Positions 38,701-50,700 of a DNA stretch of 64,000 nt are shown piece by piece. Position numbers and translations under genes: made by a program. Source of the stretch: Lentzea albida (GTDB lineage: Bacteria; Actinomycetota; Actinomycetes; Mycobacteriales; Pseudonocardiaceae); NCBI RefSeq assembly GCF_900111005.1, contig NZ_FOFV01000009.1, positions 288,715-352,714 on the forward strand, in the 5' to 3' direction. Position 1 is the first letter of the stretch. Each line of letters starts with the position of its first letter. The notes beneath the pieces are model-generated. The model did not search any database and was not told the DNA's origin. It was given only the letters and a program-made list of their open reading frames with translations.

Positions 38701-41700
38701 GCTGACGGTAGGCATCCGCCGCGGCGTGGCGCAACGCGGTCACGGACCCTTCCCGGCCGAGCTTGGCGGACAGCACATCGCCGGGCACGGACCTGAGCAC
38801 GGCTTCGTAGAAGGAGTCCCTGCCAGGGACGACGTCGACGACGCGCAGCCCGAGGTCGCTCGCGACGGTGGACAGCCTGGTGTCGTTGACCAGTTCCGTC
38901 AGTTCCGAGCCTTCGAGGACGACACCCCGGTCACGAAGGGCCTGAACGATCGACTCGTTGTCGGCGAGAGGATCCTCGACGAGGTGCTCGTGGATCGAAC
39001 GCTCGATGGTGCCGTGCTCCGCGACCGCCCTCGACTCGTCCGCCCGTTGCCTGACAACGCGCATCAGACGCTGCAAGCGTTCTTTCCGCACCTCGCCGAT
39101 CAGCTCGCGCAGCCGGTGGTCGGAACTGGTGGCGCCCCATGCACGAACCATCGTGAGGATCGCGCTGTCGTCGTCATCGGGATGACCGGCGATGCGTGCA
39201 CGGACGAGTTCGAGGTCCTGCTCGTCGTCCGGCCTCTCCTGGGCGGGGACGTCCGATGCGGTTGCCTGGTAGTGGTTTACACCGTCGTGGACCACGTAAT
39301 ACGTGTCGAGGCTGTCGTCGACGGCGACGCCGTTGGTCGACAGTCGGCCGTCGTGGGTGATCGTCTTGAGGTTGATCTTCAACACCCCGGGCACCAACTG
39401 CGCAGCGACGGCAACGCTCTCGCCGTCCCACTCCCCTGGGGTGCGCAGACCGTCTTCGACCGCGTCCGCCGGGCGCCCCATGCCCTCCAGGCTCCGTCCA
39501 CCCAGCTCGGGCAGCTTCACGCGGCGGTAGGCGTCCGCCGTGGCCTGGCGCAACCCCGCCACGGACGCGTCCACGCCGAGCTCGTCGAGCCGGTCCGACC
39601 ACACCGACTCAGGCACGGACGCGAGCACGGCGGCGTAGAAGTGGTCGCCGTCGGGTGCGATGCCGACGACGCGCAACCCCAGTGCGGCGGCAGTGGCAGC
39701 GGAGCTGTTCTCCTCCAGGGACAGGGCCACCAGCTCGTTCGCCACCGCGCCGGCGACCGATGGCCTGCTCCGCTTGTGCTGTGAGGTCACCACACCTTCG
39801 ACGGAAGCCGCCGGGCGCTTCGACCCGGCGCCCTGCTCCCCGGCCGTTCCCGACTCGTGCCGCGCTCTCCTGAAGTCCTGGACAGCCCTTCCCTGGGCCA
39901 GGTAGTAGAGGTCCCGCCACCTCTTCCTCCCACCGGTCATGCCCGTGTTGCGCGCCGCGTTGATGGTGTCTGTCATGTTCTTGCCCAGGAGGATCTGCCT
40001 CCGCATGAACTCGATCTTTTCCTCGTCTTGCCCGACCCGATAAGGCCGGGCATCGGTGTCCGTGACCTCGTGGTACAGGTTCAGGAACCGCTTGTTCCCG
40101 ACGTGGACGCCCTCCGCGCGAAGTGCATCACGAACCCCTTCGACGGTGCTCCGACCGGGGAGGTGCTTCCGGATCAGCTCCTCGATCTGCTCGTCCGCCC
40201 AGGCCCGTTCCGACCTGGGGACGGCACCCGTGGTCTTGTTGTAGAGCTCCAGGAACCGCGCGTCCCTGCGCCTGGCACCCTGCCGGCGCACAGCGTCGAT
40301 GGTGTCCTTCTTCGATTCATCGGGATGCTCTGCACGTCGCAGCCGGATCAGGTTCTCGACTTCCTCGTCGCTGAGCCCCCTGGCAGCGGAGTCCTGCGCG
40401 CTCGACGAGGAGGCACCGGGTCGTACCGGGAGGTCCTGATCGCCGGGCGCTCCACCGCGGGGCCCGCGCGGGCTCGCCAGATCCAGGTCCCCGGCCAGTG
40501 TGCGCGCCAGGTCGTCCGGGCTCAGGGCCGGAACCGCCGACACCCCCTGGTCCGTGGTGTAGAGGTGGTGGGCGACCACCTCCACGGCGAGCTCGTGCTT
40601 GTTCCGCTGCTCCACCTGCTGCGCACTGGGCTCTCCCAGGGACATGGGCGGCACCGAGTGGCGTCCCACGATCTTGCGCGCCTGGTCGTGGAACGCGCTC
40701 AACGCGTGGGCGGGCATCTTCTGCCACCACACCGGAGCCGGCTGCTGCGGGTCCGTCCACTCCGGCCGTTGTTCAGGCCCGGCCGAGGTGGAGACGTCCT
40801 CGTGCGAGCCGGGTGGCGCGTCCTCCGGGACCGGCGGTGCGTCCTCCGACAGCGGCGACACGTCACCCGACACCGGTGAAAAATCCCCTGACGACAGCGA
40901 CGACACGTCGTCCAGCACCAGCGGCAAGTCCGCCGAGAGAGGCGACACGTCACCTGACACCGGCGGCAGATCCTCCGACAACGGCGACACATCTCCCGAC
41001 ACCGGCGACAAATCCGTCGACGACAGCGACGACACGTCGTCCGGTACCGGCAGCACGTCCTCCGACGACAACGACGACACGTCGTCCGAGACGGGCGGCA
41101 CCTCCTCCGGCACCGGTGGCAGCTCCACCGAAGCCGGCCGCACCTCCTCCGGGCTCGGCGGCACGTCACCGGAGACAGGCGGTGCGTCGTCCTCAGCGAA
41201 CACAGCCCTCAGCTCGACCCGGACGTCCCCGGCCTCCGCGACGTGCCTCATCTCCACCTGGACGGGCGGGCGCGGCGTCGTTCCCGCACCGCGCCGGGCA
41301 GAGCGCGTGATCTCCGCCATCACCGCCGACACCGCGGTGGCCGGTGCCGGACCGGTGAGGTCGCCGTGGGCGACGACCTCCAGACCGGCGAACTCGTCCT
41401 CACCCGCCCACCCGAGGACCCGGCCGACGCGGACCCGGTCTGCGGGGGTCAGCCCGGGCGTTGCCGGGGACAGGCGGAGCTCGGTGTTCCGGTTCGGGCT
41501 CGGACGCGACTCGGGGCGCGGTGCGGGCACCCGTGCACCGGACTCGTCCACGACAACGGGAGCCTCTGTCGTGCCGTCGACGAGGTCCCGCAGCTCGGCC
41601 GGTGTGTCACGGGGGCCGAAGTCGAGCGGCGGCAACAGGTGCTCGTCAGCGGGTTCGGTGATGGTGCCGACCTGCGCCTCGTGCGCGTGCAGGGCGTCCC

Positions 41701-44700
41701 ACCAGGCGTCGAGCGCGTCGGCGTGGGCGTTCTCCGCCCGTGCCAACGCTTCCGCCGAACCCTCGACGCCGCGCTGGGCGGCGTCGAGGGCTCCCGCGAG
41801 TGCGGACACCGCGGCCACGAGCGTCGTGTCGGCCGCCGCGAGGGCGCGTGCGGTGTCGGCGAGGTCGGCGGGGATCCGGTCCCGGTGGTCGTCGTCGACG
41901 AGCACCACCGCGTCGCGGACCTCGAAGTCCACGACCGCGGCACGGTCGTGGTTCCTCCTGCGGCCCTTGGTCCTGGCGACGAACCGCACCTCGATGTCGT
42001 TGAGCCACAGTCCCGCCGGGCCCGTCGAGCTCGACGCGGGAACGGACTCGCCGTCGTGGTGGTGCTCGGCCTCGGCCTCGCCTTCGGAGCCGATGCCGCC
42101 CACCACCCGCAGCGGCACCGCGAACGCGGCACCGCCTCCCAGGGTCTTCTGCTCGCCGAACTTCTCGTGGCCCGGCGGCTGCGTACCGCCGGGACCGAGC
42201 AGGGGGCCGGCGGCCATGCCGAACTCCGCGGCCGACTCCTCCGCCACGGTCTCGGTGCCGGAGCTGTTGCCGTGCGTGGAGACGGTGGTGCGCGCCGAGA
42301 CGCCGGTCAGCGTCGGGGTGCCGGTCCTGCGCACGTGCAGCTCGAGCGACTGACCACCGGCGAGCGGGATCTCCAGGGGCGTCCCGGTCGTGGCGTGCAG
42401 CGGCAGCAACGCCTTGAAGCGCGACCCGGTGAGCGTCGTGCGCAGGGCGCGGCGGACGTCCGCGGGGACCTCGCGCTGCCCCGTCGCCTCGCGGTAGGCG
42501 AGCTCGGCCGCGGCGACCAGGTCGTCGGCGCCGAACCTGAGGTGCCCGGCCCAGCCGCGGCCCAGGCCGGCGTCGCCGCGCCAGCGCGTGAGGGCGTCCG
42601 GCTCGGCTTCCTCCTCCGGCCGCACGACGGGGGCCGTGACCGCGGCGGGGCGTGCGTGGACCGTGTCCTCCGGCAGGTGCAGGATCGAGACGTCGTGCGC
42701 GGCACCGGCCTCCGCCACCCGCCGGCCGTGGCGTTCGACCGCGACGGTGAACCCGACGGGAACCTGGAACCTGGCGAACGTCCCGGAGGTCTCGGCGCTG
42801 CTCTCGCGCACGACCTTGTGCGTCTTCTTCGTCGTCCTCTTCTTGCGCCCCAGCAGGACGTCACCGATGACGCCGCCGCCCATCATCGCGTACGGGTTGC
42901 TGCGCGAGACGTTCTCGTCCGGCGCGGGGCCACCTGCCTGGAGCGCGGGCAGCACCACCGGCTCCAGCCGCAGCACCGTCCTGGCGAAGGTGCGGACGCG
43001 GGAGCCGAGCGTCGTCGTGCCCCTGGTCTGCTTGACGTCACCGTGTTCGAGGCCGGCGAACACCGGCCGGTCCAGCACCTCGTTGGTCATGACGACGTCG
43101 TAGGTCTCACCGGTGGTCCGGTCCTCCAGGCGCAGCGGCCGGGGAACTCCGCCGCGTGCGGAGTCCTCCAACGTGGTCTGCGCGTCGGAGAGCCACGAGC
43201 TGATGGCCGCGTAGTTGTCGTGACCCGTGCTCAACGGTGAGAGCGGGATGAGCCGGCGGGCGCGCTTGGGACCGAGCGAGCGTTCGAGGTCACGGCGCAG
43301 CTCAGGCAGCACGGACCGCATGTCGACCACGCCGTCCACCACACCCAGGCCCACCGACAGCGGTTCACCGGGACGCAGGAACGCGGGAGGTGCGACGACC
43401 CGGTCCCCTGCCGTATCCCCGGTCTCGTCGTCCACGGTTGCGACCGGGTCGTCCGCGAGCGCGTCGGCGACGGCGGAAGGCGCGGCCGGTGCCGTGCCGG
43501 CCAGCGTGGTGACCGCGAGCGCCGCGAGCGCGGACGAGGCGGGATCGGTTCTCGTGGCCAGGTCGCGGACGCGGGCGTCCTCCTCGGCCTGCTTCGTGCG
43601 GATGGCGTCCAGCTGCGCGGTGGTCACCCAGGCCGTGACGGCACGCGGGAGGTCGAACTGCTCGTTGGCCGTCGCCGGTGCGGCGGGCCGCAGCACGCCC
43701 CAGGCGTTGCGCCACCGGCGCGACCGCACCTCCGCGACGACCGTGGTCCGCACGCCGAACCGCACGAGGTGCAGGCGCTCGGGCTGCCGCGCGGCGGAGG
43801 TGCCGGTCACGACGTCCGTGGCGACGTCCTCGGTGCTGGACTTCTCCAGCACCATCGGGTCGCCCTCGATCACCAGCAGCGCGCCGGGTTTGACGGTCGC
43901 GCCCTCCTTGCCGTCGGTCGTGACGTCCTTGTAGAAGGCGAACGCCGTCAGGTCGGCCGCGGCGGTCACCGCCGCGGTGAACTCCTTGCCGGCACCGACA
44001 CCCGTCTCGACCGCGGCGGACGTCACCGCCTGCCGCCAGCCCTCGCCCAGCACCTCGACGTCGCGGGGCTGGAAGGAGACCTCGGCCGCCGCGAACCGCT
44101 TGACCCGGCGCCGCGCCCACTGCAGCCCGCGGACACCGGTGGTGCGGCTGAAGACGCGCTGGTCGGCCATGACCGCGTCGGGCGACAGCACGGTGTCGAC
44201 CAGCACGCTGTTGTCCGACTCCGCGAAGGAGAAGGCCGGGTCGCCCGAGGCGCGGGTGAGGGCGTCCCGCACGGCGGCGCGCACGTGCGCCAGCCCCTCG
44301 AAGCTCAGCACCCTGATGCCGTCGAGGTCCCGGGAGAGACCGCGGCGCAACGGGTCGGCGGACACCGGGGCGTCCGGTTCCGGTCGCAACGTGATGTGCG
44401 GCTGGTCCTGGCGCCCGGCGGTGCGCTCCACGACGACCGGATCAGGTCGCATGCGCGACACGTGTGCCTCGGGAACCCACACGTCGGCTTCGACCCGGAA
44501 CGTCGTCTCCTCCGACGTGGCGCCCGATTCCGGGTCGACCAGGGTGACCGGCTCCGTCCACGGCACGTGCAGGCCGGGCCGGCCGATGCTCAGGCCGCGC
44601 ACCATCGCGTTGTGGCGCTTGTAGGTCTGGCCGCTGAGCGTCCAGTCGACCGTGGCGGTGAAGCGGTGCTTCGGCTCGGCCACGACGGCGCCGGTGTCGT

Positions 44701-47700
44701 CGAGCGCGCCGCCCTCGCGCCGTTCCTCGCCCCGCTTCGCGGTGACGCCGGAGAGCCCGGACCTGGTCCAGCCGAAGGCGCTGTAGAGCGAGGCCACGAC
44801 GACGACGGCGCGTTCGGTGATCGTGGCGGTGACGCGGCCCGCCGCACCGACGCCGGTGGACCTGGTGCGCGACTTGGTGTGCTGGGTCGCCTGCGTGTCG
44901 GAGGTGGTGACCACGGCGGGGTCGGCGGCGGTGCGCACCTCCCCGGTGTCGCGCAGGTCCGACAGCGACGCCTTGAGCGTGAACGACACGTGGTAGTCGT
45001 GACCCCAGCCGTGCTTGGGCAGCAACGGGATGCGCAGACCGTCCGCGGACAACGCCCGGTCCGCGAGCAGACCGAGTTCGCGGTCCGTGAGCAGGCGGCG
45101 CAGGGCGTCCCTGCGGCCCAGCGCCTCCTGGAGCTTGCGGCCGATCGTCCTGCCCGCGGAGGGGTCGTCGAACTGGGACAGGAACCGGTCGCTGCTGAGG
45201 TACCACCGCTTGTGACCGGGAACGGTGCGGACCGAGTTCTCGATCAGGTCGAGGACCTGGGACGCGACCCGCGACACCTCCAGCGACGCTCCCGCGAGCG
45301 CCCGGCCGGACTCCAGCGCCTCGGGCCCGTAGAGGCGGCGCGGCGGCACGACTTCCGCCTCCGGCGCGACTTCGGCCCTTACCTCTCGCCACTCCACCGC
45401 GCGCACGTCGCCGGCGAAGGTCATCGCGGGCTTGCCCGGCACCCGCACCTCGAGGTCGAAGACGTGCTCGACCTGCTGGGCCCGCCCGCGCCGGGTGCTC
45501 GTGTGCTTGACCTCGCCGGACCGGCTGGTGGACTGCTTGTGCGCGCTCTCCACCCCGCCCATGACCACAGGACCGGCGACCAGGCCGGCGACGCCGAGGT
45601 CGAACCCGGGGCCGGCCATCATCTTCGAGTTGGCACCGCGGCTCGCGTCGCCCGAGTCGGAGACCTCCGCACCGATCGACTCGACGTCGGTGAACGTGAC
45701 GTGGTCGACCGTGCGGAGCACCACCGGTTCCACGCGCTCGACCAGGCGCATCTCGACGGCGCTGGGCGTGTGCAGCCACGCGGCGAACGGGTGCTTTCCG
45801 GTGAACAGCATCTCGGACCGGACCCAGCCGCGCCCGCGTTCGGCCTGCTCGGCGGTCACGGCCATGTCCTGGTAGCGCTTCTTGAACGTGCTGTCGTCGA
45901 GGAACTCCCGCAGGTTCCTGCGTCCGGGACGGCCCGGCTTCACCAGCGAGCCCGGCAGCGCGGAGACGACCTTGTCGAACAGCCGGTGCTCGCCGTCCGC
46001 GTCCGGCGGCAACGGCCTGCCCCGGTAGCTGCCCGCCCCAGTTCGTCCGATGTGGACCGACTCGACGAAGACGGGGCCGTCCGCGAGAACGCCTCCCGGC
46101 TCCCCGCCTGGCAGGTCGGGCACCGAGAGGTCGACGACGATGTCCCCGGCCTCCCCGACCTGGACGGGGTCGCCGACGACCCGGCCTCGAGCGTCGCGCA
46201 GGGTCAGCTCGATCCACACCGGCACCGACACGTCCCGCGTCGGGAACGCCACGGCCAGCTGCCGGCCACCGCTCGCCGTCGCACTGGCGCCCACCGCGAC
46301 CGAGTTGCTGGCGTCGGTGGAGGCCCCGACAGTGCCGACCGCGGTGAAGCCCGGGGTGGCGGGGATGAGGACCAGCGCCAGCGCGGAGTTGGCCTGGGCC
46401 GCGCTCGACGCCGCGGAGAGCGTCGCACTGCCGGTGGGACCGTCGAGCCTGACCGACCGCGACGCCGTTCCGCTCTCCGTCGCGTTGTCCCAGCGGTAGT
46501 GAGCCCTGGCGTGCAGTTCGTAGTGCTTGCCGCCGATCTCGACGTCCTCCGACCGCCCGTCGCCGAGGAAACCGCCGCCACCGGTCTTCAACGCCGTCAC
46601 GAAGTGCTCGACACCCGTGCGCTCGCCTTCGGGCAGCAGCGCGTCGATCGCGGCGTCCACCGCCGCGCCGCCCGTGAGCTCACCGCGCTGGGTGAAGAGC
46701 CCCGAGGACCGGTCGTCGGGGAGGTCGAGGCCTCCGGCGGTCGAGGACTCCTCCGTGGAGGGTGCTCCGTCCTCGACGGCGACACTGTCCACTTCGGACC
46801 TGGCCAGGGTGGCGAGCGGAATCTCCTCGGCCTCGGGGTCGGGCAGCAGCGAGGTCGCGTCCTCCCGCGTGCCGCTCAGATCCGGCTCGGCCTCGCGTCC
46901 GTGCACCGCGTCGGCCACCACGTCGCCGGTGAAGGGCTTCGGCGGCATCGGCACGAAGGACGTCGCGGGCAGGGCCTCGTCGTCCAGGGAGCCATCGCCG
47001 ACGCGCAGCGCGACCTCCAGGCGGTCCGTGCCGGTGCCGGACGGCTCGTTCGCGAGGGTGAACTCGACCCACTCGACGGGGCCGTTCTCCCCCACCGCCA
47101 CCAGTTCACCGGTCGAGTCGAACCGCACGTCCCCCGGAGTGGCGAGCACCGGCGCGCCGATCAGGTTCGCCATGTGCCGCGCGAGCTCGGTTCCTCCCGA
47201 GGTCAGCAGAACGACTCGACCGGCGGCCGTCCCTCCCTGCCAGTCGACGCTTTGCCGCTCACCGATCCCGCGTTCCTCGGCAGCGGCCGCGAAGTCCTCG
47301 ACCGTCCGGGTCTGACCGTTCCACAGCCGCACGTGCCGGCCGTCCGGTGTGAGGCTCACGGACAGCAGCAGGTCGTCGCGGCGGCGGGGCAACCGGTCCA
47401 GCAGGGCGAGCACCTGGCTCAGATCGGTTTCGGGCGCGGGGAAGACGATCGCGTCCTTCCTGCCCACCTCCTGCGAACGCAGCGTGGCGTCGACCTCGGG
47501 GCTGAAGTGCCACGGTCCGCTCATCGCCGCGCGCTTGACCAGCTCCTGCTGCGCCACCGGGCTCAGCGGCAGGAGCTCCGCGAAGGACAGCAGGCGGTCC
47601 AGCCAGAACTCGCGGTTCTCCACCCGGCCGCCCGGCGCGAGGAGGAGCGGTTCGCGCATCATCGCGGCGATCCGGTCGTGCGTGCTCGCGTCCGTCGCCG

Positions 47701-50700
47701 CCCGGTACATGGCCGCGCTGATCTCCGCCTGGACCTGCCACGTCGCCGGGTCGAGGCTGCCCGTCCAGAACCGGAACTCGACGCGGCGCAGCGCCTCGTC
47801 GGACTCCCCGAGGTGCTCGAAGTTGACGGCCTCGTTCCTGTTCGCGTTCAACGACCACACGACGCGCTGGTCGTGGGTCTCCGCACGAGCACCGTCCGCG
47901 TACTCGTCGACGGAGTGCGGTGGCATCGGGTTCGGTCCCAGCAGGTCGATCCTGCGGTCCCGGCCGTCCGCCTCGACGCGGTTCCCCAGCCAGAACAGGA
48001 CTTCCTCGTTGGCCTTGGCCAGCTGGGCGAGCCGCACCGCCTGCTCCGCGGTGAGACCGCCGGGAAGGCTGACGTTGACGTGGCCGCCCATCGCGCTCGC
48101 GTCGGGCGTGTCACCGTCCGCGTCGGTCTGCCGCCGCACGGTGCTGAGCACGGCGCGAAGGCCCTCCCACGCTTCCCTGCCACCGCGCAGCACCGGTGAC
48201 ACCAGCTCGGCACCGTCGTCCTCCGAGTGTTCCGCCACCAACCGGTAGAGCCCGTCGGACGCGGAGGGGACGTCGTCGTAGAAGCGGGCGCCGTCGTCCC
48301 ACCTCAGGAAGCCCTGCTCCTCCAGGCGGTGACCGATCTTCCCCGGCACACTCGTCTCGAACTCGACCTCCAGCCCGAACCTGGCCTCCGGCGCCGCGGT
48401 CAGGCCGCCTGGGATGCCGGCGGGGTGGAAGCCGAGCGGGTTGCCGCCCCGCTCGACGACGGCTCGCGCGCGGTCGTAGATGCCGGTGATGTGGCGCAGC
48501 CGCACGGCTCGGGCACGGACGAGCAGGGCGCCGAGGGCGTCCAGCCGGTCCTGCAACGCTTCGGCCGCCGTCGGGGGGAACGTCTCCGCCGGCCGGGCCA
48601 CGACCTGCCGCCAGTGCGCGGCCCGGTCGCGCAGCTCGGTACCGAACGCGCCGGGCAACGCGGTCAGGTGCCGGTCCAGCTGGGCGAGCCCGTCGGAGAT
48701 CGACCGGAGCAGCTCGGGCACCGACCTGTCCCTTGGCAGCGATACGTCCGCGGTCCGCGCGGCCGAGTCCACCAGCGGCGAGGTCCGGTCGGGCCGCACG
48801 GGGTTCCAGCCCTCGACGGACCCGAGCTGGCTGACCATCGTCCGCTCGATCATCCAGGCGTGCCGCGGCTTGAGCGCCGACAGTCCGTTGTGGACGGCCG
48901 GTCCCATCGGGCCGTCGTCGGCCACGACGCGGCTGCGCGAGTCGTCGGCGAGGAACACCCGGTGCTGGTCGACGTGCTCGTCCACCAGCCCGACGAAGTG
49001 CAGGACCTCGTGGGCCAGCGCCTCGCGGTCGTCGGAACGCCACCGCGTCTGGCGACTGGCGTCGTCGTCGCCACGCGGCCGGAGCTCGACGTCGGAGTGC
49101 GCGAGCTCGTGCGGCCCCGCGAACTCGACCCGCACGTGCAGCTGGTCGCCGCCGGGAAGCCGGTACCCCGCGTTCGCGATGGCGTCGAGGCCGCGCTGGA
49201 CATCGGCCTCCACCTCCAGCCGGAGGTCCGGGGTGATGTCACCGACCGGCCGCAGCCGGACCGTGAGCTCGCGGACGTGCCGGTCCCCCACCTCGATCCG
49301 GCGCACGTCGTACCGCACGCGCTGGACGTACCCCGCCGGTCCGGAACGCGACCGCGCGGGGTCGAACAGCTCGGTGTCGACGGTGCGGACTTCGGCACCC
49401 GCTCGCAGGTGCTCCCAGTCCGCCGGGCGCAGTGGCACGTCCTGGGGGTCGAACCAGGGCGCGCGGGCGGCAGCGGAATGCCGCCAGCGCTCGTCCTCGA
49501 CCACCGGACGCCGGAGGGTGGGTTCGACGCCGGACGGGTTCTCGTCCACCGCCGGACCGCGCCCGACGGGCTGCGACTGGGCACCGGCGTCGAGCTCGAC
49601 CGGCTGCGGTGACGGGGCGGTCGCCGAACCGCGGCGGGCGAGCGGCGCGAACGCCTCGTTCATGTCGTGGATCGCCCGCAGGGAGCCGGGGTTCGCCTCC
49701 ACCTCGGCCAGCTGCCGCGCGCCGAGGATCTCCGGGGGAAGGGTCACGACGACGCGGGCGGGCGGCTCCGAGCCGGGTGCCGCGACGTCGACGGTCACGC
49801 TGACCCCGATGACGCCGGGGTCAACGCCCAGGCCGAGCCGGTCGAGCTGCGCGCTCTCCGCCGCCACCGCCGCGCGGACCACCCGCTCGATGCCCTCTGC
49901 GCGCGTTTCCGCCAGCGCGCGGTCCACACCGGTGAGGGGCGTCTCGTGCACGATGATCTCCACCGTGGGGAGACCGGCCTGCTTGAGAGCCCGCCACGCG
50001 GCCGCGCGCGTCGCCAGGCGCGCCGTCTCCCGCACGTCCGCGTCCTGCAGGTACGACAGGTAGGTCTGGCCAGGGTCGAACTGCACGGTGGTGTCGTCGA
50101 TCCGGTACGCCACGAGGTCGGACAGCGGTACCTCGGGGACCGGTGCCCGCGGGTCGGCCGCGGCGAAGCTCCCCTCGTCCTTGACGGCCCTGACCGCGTT
50201 GGTCGTGTGCACGCTGACGACGTTCGTGGCGGCGAAGACCTGGGATTCGTGGTTCCGGTCCAACTCCCGCTGGAACAGCTCCGCGGCGGTGGGGGTCGTG
50301 GTCGAGTTCGAGGAGTTGAGCCAGCACTGCACCAGCGCGACCGGCGTGTCCGAATCCGGCGCCGCCTCGGCGAAGAGCGTTGTCCCCGCCACCACCGCGG
50401 CGCTGTCGATTCCGTTCAACGTCTGCGTGTCACCGAAGACGAAAGGACGATCGGTCCGAAGACCGAACATGAGCCCACGGCGCCCACCGTGCCCGTCGAC
50501 GAGCCACGGGACACGCCTGGAGCCCGCCCACGGTGCGACGTAGGCCTTCATCACGGCGGTGCCGCCCGGTCCGGTCATGAGCTCGCGGAGGTAGTACTGC
50601 AGCTCCACCTCGTCGCTGTGCCGCGCGGCGGCGGACATGTGGTGGTCGTCGGTCAGGGTGAGCGGGAAGTACTGGCCGTGCTCGCCCAGCCGGTCGCTCA

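Noticed and set aside
33700..40380. OTU-like array as an assembly artefact
   Set aside because: Copies differ at many positions including catalytic ones and have irregular spacing, which fits old duplication rather than mis-assembly.
43769..48199. 1,476-codon plus-strand frame, and similar frames at 57137-61573, 23198-28264, 31664-35146 and 63-3608
   Set aside because: All are antisense to genes with clear motifs on the minus strand and have the same low-information Arg/His-rich composition.
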